This document shows, piece after piece, positions 58,213 to 64,000 of a stretch of 64,000 bases of DNA. The first letter of the stretch is position 1. Each line of letters begins with the position of its first letter. A program made the position numbers and the translations under genes. A model generated the notes under the pieces. That model had not been told where the DNA came from. It searched no databases and was given only the letters and a program-made list of their open reading frames with translations. Source of the stretch: Atopobium sp. UBA1382 (GTDB taxonomy: Bacteria; Actinomycetota; Coriobacteriia; Coriobacteriales; Atopobiaceae); assembly GCA_002305805.1 (NCBI GenBank), contig DBQY01000009.1:228948-292947 (forward strand), given 5' to 3'.

Positions 58213-59598
58213 ATGAACGATAAGACTTGGAAAACTGCCCTCTGGGACACAAGCTGGGAAGAGCTTTACGAGGGGAAATTCAGCGAAGAGGGCATCTGTC
58301 GCTTTTCAAAAACCAATGGAGCTACTCTAGCGATACCTTTTGGGGATATAAGCAAAACAAGAGTATTAATGACAACTGGCAGGTACGTGGAGGGCATCTC
58401 CTCAAGGAGATATGACTGTTTATTTGGCATCACTCAAGATGGGACGAAGCTCGCCCTCTACAACGTTCTTTCAAATGGGGTGGGAGGATCCTTTCCCGGA
58501 TCGACGCATGAGACGCTTGAAGCACCAACAGTCCTCGAGTCAAGAAGCGAGTTCGACCCTGCCGCCCCAATGCTGTCAGCCCAGTTCGATATCCAATTTC
58601 TGCGTGACTGGCTCGGAGTCAGCTACAGCCCAATACGTAAAGACAGCACCTGCACATTCGACTATGACAAAGGCCACCTGTCGTTTCCACTTCTCATTTC
58701 TTCCAAGGCCTGTATAGAAATCCGGACAGGTATCGACAGGCCACGAACAAACTCTTCTGGCATATCTATCGCATATTACTGCCATGTCTGCATCGAGTAT
58801 CCATATGGAAAGACTCTTGATGAAATCTGGCGCACAGACCTGTGGAAGCTCCAGTCTCTATTTGCCTTCTGTTTTGGAACCTATCCCGAAGTAACTTCAG
58901 CAAAGGTGAGGCAGAAACGTGAGGACAGGTGGATTCACGTATATCGAAGCTCTGCGAATACCGGTCGTGTTGCCGAACTATCACCACAGCCACCGATTCA
59001 GCTACATCAGCTTGGTAGAGACGGCCTTCTAAGACTGTCTCAGAGTTGGTTCGCCTTAAGCGGAGACGAACAGCACGCCGCAGAGATGCTCACTTCGCTT
59101 CTCGGCTCTTGGAACATACCACTTGATTTGGAGCTTTTGGCCGCAACAACCATGTTCGAGTCACTAATACGAGCCAACCGACCGCCGCTTTATGACAAAG
59201 AAGCGCTTGGGGAGCTTATCGAACTCATTGTCACTTCTGCCAACGAAGAGATTCGCGAACGAGTCAAAGGCCTCCTCAGCCAACTCGACAAACCCTCCTA
59301 CAACCAAATGCTCAAGGAGGCATACGAAGAGGCTAAACCTTGGAGCCAGCGCCTCCTTCCCCGATGGTCAATATTTAGAAACGAGCAATACAGTCTGAGA
59401 ATCAGCGGCGCGCACGGAATTGAATCTGACGAGAACCCCCATCTCCGCATTGACCATTACTATGCACAAATCACCCTCGCGTACTTCATCCTCATGAAGC
59501 GTCTAGGCCTATCAACAGAGACTATCGATGGGTTCGAAAAGTCGACCTTTCTCAATGCCGCGCGACGGGAAATCACGAAGCACTATGCAGAGACATAG
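58213..59598 (+). CDS. ApeA-like HEPN anti-phage protein
   Basis: The 461-residue protein has the layout of ApeA: an N-terminal beta-rich domain (residues 1-260, FGITQDGTKLALYNVLSNGV) followed by a C-terminal HEPN domain with IPLDLELLAATTMFESLIRA and LRISGAHGIESDENPHLRID, whose RISGAH is an R-x4-H RNase motif. ApeA-type proteins abort phage infection by RNA cleavage. It is alone on the plus strand downstream of the Abi_2 gene. GC content is lower than the flanks. Confidence 0.85.
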   Translation: MNDKTWKTALWDTSWEELYEGKFSEEGICRFSKTNGATLAIPFGDISKTRVLMTTGRYVEGISSRRYDCLFGITQDGTKLALYNVLSNGVGGSFPGSTHETLEAPTVLESRSEFDPAAPMLSAQFDIQFLRDWLGVSYSPIRKDSTCTFDYDKGHLSFPLLISSKACIEIRTGIDRPRTNSSGISIAYYCHVCIEYPYGKTLDEIWRTDLWKLQSLFAFCFGTYPEVTSAKVRQKREDRWIHVYRSSANTGRVAELSPQPPIQLHQLGRDGLLRLSQSWFALSGDEQHAAEMLTSLLGSWNIPLDLELLAATTMFESLIRANRPPLYDKEALGELIELIVTSANEEIRERVKGLLSQLDKPSYNQMLKEAYEEAKPWSQRLLPRWSIFRNEQYSLRISGAHGIESDENPHLRIDHYYAQITLAYFILMKRLGLSTETIDGFEKSTFLNAARREITKHYAET

Positions 59599-59786
59599 GT
59601 GCAGAGACATCGGGACGCATCGGGATCATTTTCGGCCGCAGCCAGACATCAGCGCGAATGGCAGGCGATACTCCTTAAACGGTTGCAGCGCACAGAGCGA
59701 CATCATCGGCACGCCCCGCCCTTGTATGATATCTACAAGCCATCAGCGCATCGTCTGAGTCATCTCCAAACACCGAGGAGTCCCGT

Positions 59787-61046
59787 ATGCCCCGACGCAT
59801 CCTCCTTCTCATAACATCACTTGCCATCGCCCTATTTGCGGCACCACTCGCTGTCCAAGCCAAGGAGAATCCCGAGACATCGATGTACTATCTCGGCGAC
59901 GTCGTCAATACCGGCCTAGATAACGGTTTTTCCGAGAGCGACGAAATCAGTCAAGATGACCCGCACTTTGGTTGGTCGCTTGGGCAGTTCTTCGTCAGCG
60001 GCTACACGAGCGTCGAGCAAAGCACCGAGGGCTACCCGGTGTTTCTCAAAACTGCCGGCGATAAAATCCGCCTCTCATTTCGCCTCGAGCAAGATATCAA
60101 TACCCTTAACGGTAACCCCTCGCTCTCCATCAATGAGGATGCGAACGGTTCAGATACCTCCTTCGGCATTCCAAAGACAAACTTTGGACACGGGACGCTC
60201 ATTGTCAGGCAAACCAACTACCAGAATGAGACGATGGAGCCCCAAATCTATACCGACTACCTAGTTGGCGTAGAGCAGGGTGCAGACACAGAGGTCCAGC
60301 TCTTCGAGGAGGGAGAATACGAGGTATCCCTTAATTACGAAATCAAAGATGATCCTAGGAAGCTGGGTCCCATCTCAATTGCCCCAGGGTATTCTAACTA
60401 CAGAATCAGTTTTCGATTCGCCGTACGTAACGGCAACTGCATCGTATTCCCATTCGATGCCCAAACCCACTCCGAGTTAACCAACGAGTCATACGCGCCG
60501 AATGGGTTCTACCTCGATCTTGCAAGGTCTCGTTACCTCGATGTCTACATCAAGAGAGAGGTCATGGCGGCTGGAGCGGACGGCCTTGTCGAGGATGTGA
60601 GATTCAACGGACCCGCAAGGGATGGAGACATGTACACCGAAGATGGCGTGTACACCATCACGGCATCCAATGAGTACACAGGACAAACAACTGTCAAAAC
60701 CATCTACGTTGGTGACGATCCGGTTCTAAAAACCTACGCAGTCACTGGACTCTCGATTCCAGAAATCAACCAAAGGGTCGCGGCGGGGGAAGTCATCACA
60801 GAGGATGGGAGACTTGTCTCACCTGGAACAAGCTCGGATCAATCGGAGACCAGCGAAGATAATTCCGAGCATGATGCCTCGTATGTGGACTCGTCTTGGT
60901 ACATCGCCGTTCCCTGCCTATTGGTTGCAATCGTCATTGCTACGCTGTTTGTCCGTCACAAGACGTCTCGCAAGACAACTGCACTCCCCTCACCCGAAAC
61001 CGGTGACTCCTTGACAAAGAATGAGAATGACGAGGTCCCGCGATGA
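59787..61046 (+). CDS. Secreted, C-terminally anchored protein
   Basis: The 419-residue protein has a signal peptide (MPRRILLLITSLAIALFAAP ending near VQAKE) and a C-terminal membrane helix (SWYIAVPCLLVAIVIATLFV) followed by basic residues. The large outside part is beta-rich (residues 30-330) with a linker SPGTSSDQSETSEDNSEHD before the helix. I do not recognise a family. It overlaps the following lipoprotein gene by four bases (ATGA), so the two are co-produced. A role as a surface partner, receptor or carrier of the nuclease is possible. Confidence 0.7.
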   Translation: MPRRILLLITSLAIALFAAPLAVQAKENPETSMYYLGDVVNTGLDNGFSESDEISQDDPHFGWSLGQFFVSGYTSVEQSTEGYPVFLKTAGDKIRLSFRLEQDINTLNGNPSLSINEDANGSDTSFGIPKTNFGHGTLIVRQTNYQNETMEPQIYTDYLVGVEQGADTEVQLFEEGEYEVSLNYEIKDDPRKLGPISIAPGYSNYRISFRFAVRNGNCIVFPFDAQTHSELTNESYAPNGFYLDLARSRYLDVYIKREVMAAGADGLVEDVRFNGPARDGDMYTEDGVYTITASNEYTGQTTVKTIYVGDDPVLKTYAVTGLSIPEINQRVAAGEVITEDGRLVSPGTSSDQSETSEDNSEHDASYVDSSWYIAVPCLLVAIVIATLFVRHKTSRKTTALPSPETGDSLTKNENDEVPR

Positions 61047-62212
61047 AGAGGCTTGTTGCAGCACTGCTCATTGCCTGCCTTTCTCTGACGGGATGCACTG
61101 GTGGAATCACCATCGGTAGCAATGTCGTAAGTCCCCGCTCATACGAATATCCAGAGGAATACGCTTCGTTGAGCGATCCCGAGCTTGTCGATTCTCTTGA
61201 AGAAGGGGTCTACGATTCGCTCGTCGCGGAACTCGATTCGAACGAGTACCTGGTCGAAGAGGTTCAAGTCGCCTACGTCTCTCAGGAATATCTTGATGAG
61301 CTGAGCTTTAATTCAAAAGAGAACGTTTTCTTTGGCTACACACTCGATGACGTCATTGCCCATTTCGGAAGCACCCCTTATGTGTTTACGGCTGCAGATG
61401 GAAAAACCGTCGTCAAAGAGTTCGAAAGCTACGACGATACCTGGGATCAGATCGCCTCCAATGTTGCTACCGGCACGGGAGTAATAGTAATCCTTGCGAC
61501 CATTTCTTTTGCTGCACCTGTTGTTGGAGCGCCTCAGGCAATAACCGCCGTCTTCACCTTTGCAACAAAAGGAGCAGTGGTTGGAGCGGCAATCGAGGCC
61601 CCTGTGTCCGGAGCAATCGCAGGGATTATGACTGAACTTGAAACCGGAGACCCAAACGAGGCGATCAAGTCCGCTGCACTCTCTACAAGCGAGGGATACA
61701 AGATGGGCGCGATTGTCGGAGGAGCAACGGGAGCACTATCAGAGTTTACCTGGCTCAAGTCCGCCTCAGCTAATGGTCTCACCATGAGCCAGGCCGCAAC
61801 TATCCAAAAGGAATCAAGATACCCACTCGAGGTCATACAGGGCATGCGCAACATGGATGAGTATCTCGTATATAAGGAGGCTGGACTTAAGCCGTGCACC
61901 GTAGCAACTCCTTATGGAAAGCGCACCATACTTGCACGAGATCTGGACCTGGCTAGGACAGACGCCGATGGCTACACGAATCTCTACAGGATGGAGCACG
62001 GCAGAGCACCAGTCGATGCCAACGGGCACCCTTACGAACTCCATCACGTTGGTCAAAAGAATGACGGGGTGCTCGCCATTCTTACGCGAGAAGAACACGA
62101 CTCCCAAGGATTGCATCTCATACAGGAGTCAGAAATTGACCGTCCGGCCTTTGACTCTGAACGAGAGAAGATTTACGAGCACCTAGCCCAACTATACGAC
62201 GAGGCCGCATAA
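61043..62212 (+). CDS. Exported lipoprotein with LHH nuclease-type C-terminal domain
   Basis: The 389-residue protein has a lipobox LTGC with Cys18, a linker with acidic residues, a glycine/alanine-rich region (about residues 140-230, with GAIVGGATGALSEF) like the membrane-passage region of contact toxins, and a C-terminal HNH/endonuclease VII-type motif. ANGHPYELHHVGQKNDGVLA and REEHDSQGLHLI carry the LHH motif (residues 333-335). Fusion of a secretion signal with an LHH nuclease is the design of polymorphic toxins. No immunity gene follows within 98 bp. Confidence 0.8.
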   Translation: MKRLVAALLIACLSLTGCTGGITIGSNVVSPRSYEYPEEYASLSDPELVDSLEEGVYDSLVAELDSNEYLVEEVQVAYVSQEYLDELSFNSKENVFFGYTLDDVIAHFGSTPYVFTAADGKTVVKEFESYDDTWDQIASNVATGTGVIVILATISFAAPVVGAPQAITAVFTFATKGAVVGAAIEAPVSGAIAGIMTELETGDPNEAIKSAALSTSEGYKMGAIVGGATGALSEFTWLKSASANGLTMSQAATIQKESRYPLEVIQGMRNMDEYLVYKEAGLKPCTVATPYGKRTILARDLDLARTDADGYTNLYRMEHGRAPVDANGHPYELHHVGQKNDGVLAILTREEHDSQGLHLIQESEIDRPAFDSEREKIYEHLAQLYDEAA

Positions 62213-62310
62213 ATTAAAAAATGGAAGTATGTGAGCAGGGTACCCCTACCACACGTTTACCTTATTCACATCGATCCTCGCAGGATTGATTAAGATAGCC
62301 GACTTAGTCC

Positions 62311-62709
62311 CTACGCCCCGCCAACGTACCTGATCGGATTCTGCCCGTGGAACAAGTCCGTGACGAGACGGTCCTTGTAGCGTTCGCGCCGCTCTTCGCT
62401 GGCAAGGTTGCCAACGAACTCAACGCGGCCTTCCGCAGGAGGAATGTCCCCGTCACGCCTCATGAGCTCGCCAGTATGAAACCAGCCCGAGACGCGGTAG
62501 ACCTCAACGACTTTACCGTCATGGACGCCAAGAGCAAGCCGAATGTTGCGCACGCGGTCGAGACTTACGGCCCACTCCCTACGGACTCGCTCGTAAAGCC
62601 CATACCGAGAACGCAGCACTGACGAATCAACGTTGGTGATCTTGATGAGAATCGCAGGCTCGTCAAAGTCGGACTCCCGAAGCTGCGCCGCAGTGTCAAC
62701 GCTCGCCAT
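62311..62709 (-). CDS. Hypothetical protein, 132 aa, beside the GmrSD remnant
   Basis: The protein has IAILIKITNVDSSVLRSRYG-like (residues 15-40), LALGVHDGKVVEVYRVSGWF and FVGNLASEERRERYKDRLVT followed by HGQNPIRYV at its end. The last motif is common in small proteins of restriction islands, but I cannot name the family. The start MASVDTAAQL at 62709 lies 40 bp beyond the GmrSD stop, so the two are in one operon. Confidence 0.65.
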   Translation of the reverse strand: MASVDTAAQLRESDFDEPAILIKITNVDSSVLRSRYGLYERVRREWAVSLDRVRNIRLALGVHDGKVVEVYRVSGWFHTGELMRRDGDIPPAEGRVEFVGNLASEERRERYKDRLVTDLFHGQNPIRYVGGA

Positions 62710-62748
62710 CGTGCATCGCCCCCTGGATCCTGAGCCAGTAGTCACTCT

Positions 62749-63888
62749 TCAATTATATGTGTTCAGCATCCCAGCCACCGAACGCATCCGAAGCAGCCCC
62801 ATCACGAGCCAGCTATACAGCTCGCCCCAGTGCTCGGGGCTCACGTCCGCGTCCAGTCGTACCTGCAGCTCGCGAGTCTTCTCGCTCGGCTCGCGCCAGG
62901 AAATCTTTCCGCCAAGGTCGGCCAGCAGTTCCTCGACCTCCACGCTGCGCACGGCAAGCCCCTCGTACAGCGAAGCCTCCTTGAACCACAGATTCACACC
63001 AACCCAGCCATCGCGCCGCGCGAAGTACGCCGTCGCATGAACGCCTCGCACACCCAGCCCGAACGTCGCATACCACCCGTTGTTCTCCGCCCTACCCGAC
63101 GGGTCGGCATACGCAGAAACAAAGTCCTGCCGCTCGGCGCAATAGTCGTAGAAGCCATCCCAGAAGAGCGACTTGAGGTCGGGGTTCGTCACCTCAGTAA
63201 GGCACTTTGCCCGCACGTCATAGAGAGACTGACCGCTCTCCCCCACGCGCCAGTATCTCCACCCGTTGACGGCAACGTACTTCCCGGTCACGAGCTCCTT
63301 CACCCGCGTCGCGGCACGCGACGGGCTCTCGAGGACCTCCCCGTTGGAGAGACGAATCCCGTACTCGTCAGTGACCACAGCAGCAACGGCGCGCCCGGCA
63401 TCATTGGCGTACGGGGCGGTTCCCGGAGCAATTGGCGCAGCGGAGCAGACCGCCCTGAAGGTCATGGGCTTCACGGCAGAGGCAACCTTCTTAGCGGGCT
63501 TGTACGACGCCACAACCTCCGCGCTCAGCTCGGGACGCGGCCAGACCTCCAGCGCTCGGGCCGCCAGGCGCTCGGCTCGCTCGCGAATGGCCGCCTCATC
63601 CCACGTTCCCGCACTGTGCAGCTCCTTGGATATCACCAGGTAGTCCTTCTCGTAGCCGCCCTTGAGGTGCGCCTTCTTATCGGTGAAGGACGCGTCCGAG
63701 AGCTCCGGGTTGTAGGCGGTGAGCGTGAGGTTGCCGAGCGTGTTCACAAGCTCCTCGTGGATGCGCTCGCAGTCGGGGCCGAGCGCCTCGCGCCACTCCG
63801 CGCTGGCGAGCGCGTTCCGCGGCATGATGTGCTCGATGGTGAAGGCGCCGCCCGTAAAGTCCAGAGGGTCCTTCGGCGGATTCCAGCG
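62749..63888 (-). pseudogene. GmrSD-type restriction gene, truncated by a probable IS
   Basis: The frame starts without its N-terminal DUF262 domain. It begins near PPKDPLDFTGGAFTIEHIMP, the DUF1524 HNH-like motif, continues with NTLGNLTLTAYNPELSDASF, a RAMA-like segment (NGEVLESPSRAATRVKELVT, then VNGWRYWRV) and a DUF4268-like domain (FWDGFYDYCAERQDFVSAYA, FGLGVRGVHATAYFARRDG). About 380 residues remain. Upstream of 63888 the reading continues into the putative IS, so the 5' two thirds are lost or lie beyond it. It is a paralogue of 47768-49290. Confidence 0.75.
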
Positions 63889-64000
63889 GTCATTGCACCA
63901 CGACGAGAGGGGCGTGGTTCAATGGGGCACAGGCACTATGGCGAGGAAATCACGAGGAGGGTCGTCGACCTGGTGTGGGGCGGCCTGACCGCCGCCGGCG
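63889..64000 (+). mobile_element. Insertion sequence, left end (partial)
   Basis: The DUF1524 part of the GmrSD frame is broken here. The sequence from about 63889 (GTCATTGCACCACGACG) begins a new unit with an ORF that reads like a transposase start 33 bp in. The IS family cannot be set from 112 bp; the right end is outside the window. Confidence 0.45.
63922..64000 (+). CDS. Transposase, N-terminal fragment
   Basis: From the ATG at 63922 the frame reads MGHRHYGEEITRRVVDLVWG with GLTAAG following. This is the usual opening of IS transposase helix-turn-helix domains (YxEEhxxxVVxLVxxGLTxxxA). Only 26 codons are in the window. Confidence 0.45.
   Translation, partial: MGHRHYGEEITRRVVDLVWGGLTAAG

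Noticed and set aside
3557..63652. The recurring GAGAAGRAC sequence as a CRISPR repeat
   Set aside because: Copies are single, irregularly spaced by hundreds to thousands of bases, in both orientations, with no arrays or cas genes.

Overview
The window is about 64 kb of GC-rich DNA, with high GC at third codon positions and long antisense shadow frames. The best guess is a Coriobacteriia genome (Atopobiaceae/Olsenella-like): strictly anaerobic pathways (ThiH-type thiazole synthesis, ygeWXY purine breakdown, selenium-dependent molybdenum hydroxylase maturation) in a high-GC actinobacterial context. The taxon is inference. No rRNA, tRNA, CRISPR array or replication origin was seen.

Layout. 1-9.6 kb is accessory: a partial ATPase, an XRE/zinc-ribbon/TipAS regulator, two toxin-antitoxin pairs, a guanidine-III riboswitch driving a Gdx/SugE exporter, an EamA transporter, a frameshifted regulator and an orphan FtsX-like permease. 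9.6-16.2 kb is a complete thiamine operon on the minus strand (thiC-S-F-G-H, a TenI-like gene, thiE, thiD) behind a TPP riboswitch. 16.4-18.5 kb is a YtrA-type GntR regulator with its ABC transporter. 18.6-37.4 kb is a purine/Se-Mo locus: DUF364 protein, NTPase, FecBCD-type transporter, fused YqeB-XdhC, EF2568-type desulfurase, DUF3343, YedF, YqeC, RidA, hydantoinase, fused ModE-like/MocA, carbamate kinase, YgeW, YgeY and YgeX. It matches much of the E. coli ygeW-xdhD cluster but lacks the hydroxylase genes. Two similar 26-bp inverted repeats sit at its two main promoter regions and could be targets of the ModE-like domain.

37.6-46.7 kb holds a SUKH immunity-like operon, BioY, a HAD phosphatase, an SDR/old-yellow-enzyme pair, an ADP-ribosylglycohydrolase, an MBL-fold protein and a HIRAN protein. 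46.8-64 kb is a defence and mobile region: nuclease-like genes, two broken GmrSD-type genes (one ending at a probable IS), an AbrB/PIN pair with a broken toxin, an archaeal-type ATPase, VWA, macro-domain and decayed ADP-ribosylglycohydrolase genes, then a lower-GC block with a PD-(D/E)XK-like gene, an Abi_2/AbiF HEPN gene behind a candidate structured RNA, a truncated DUF1016 gene, an ApeA-like HEPN gene and an exported lipoprotein-nuclease pair.

The strongest unexplained signal is a dispersed motif, GCGAGAAGRAC (reverse complement GTYCTTCTCGC), found by hand about 43 times on both strands, in coding and intergenic DNA, sometimes as inverted pairs just after genes. It is missing from about 8 kb (54.1-62.1 kb) that covers the lower-GC island. 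This looks like a DNA-uptake-type or other chromosome-signature sequence.
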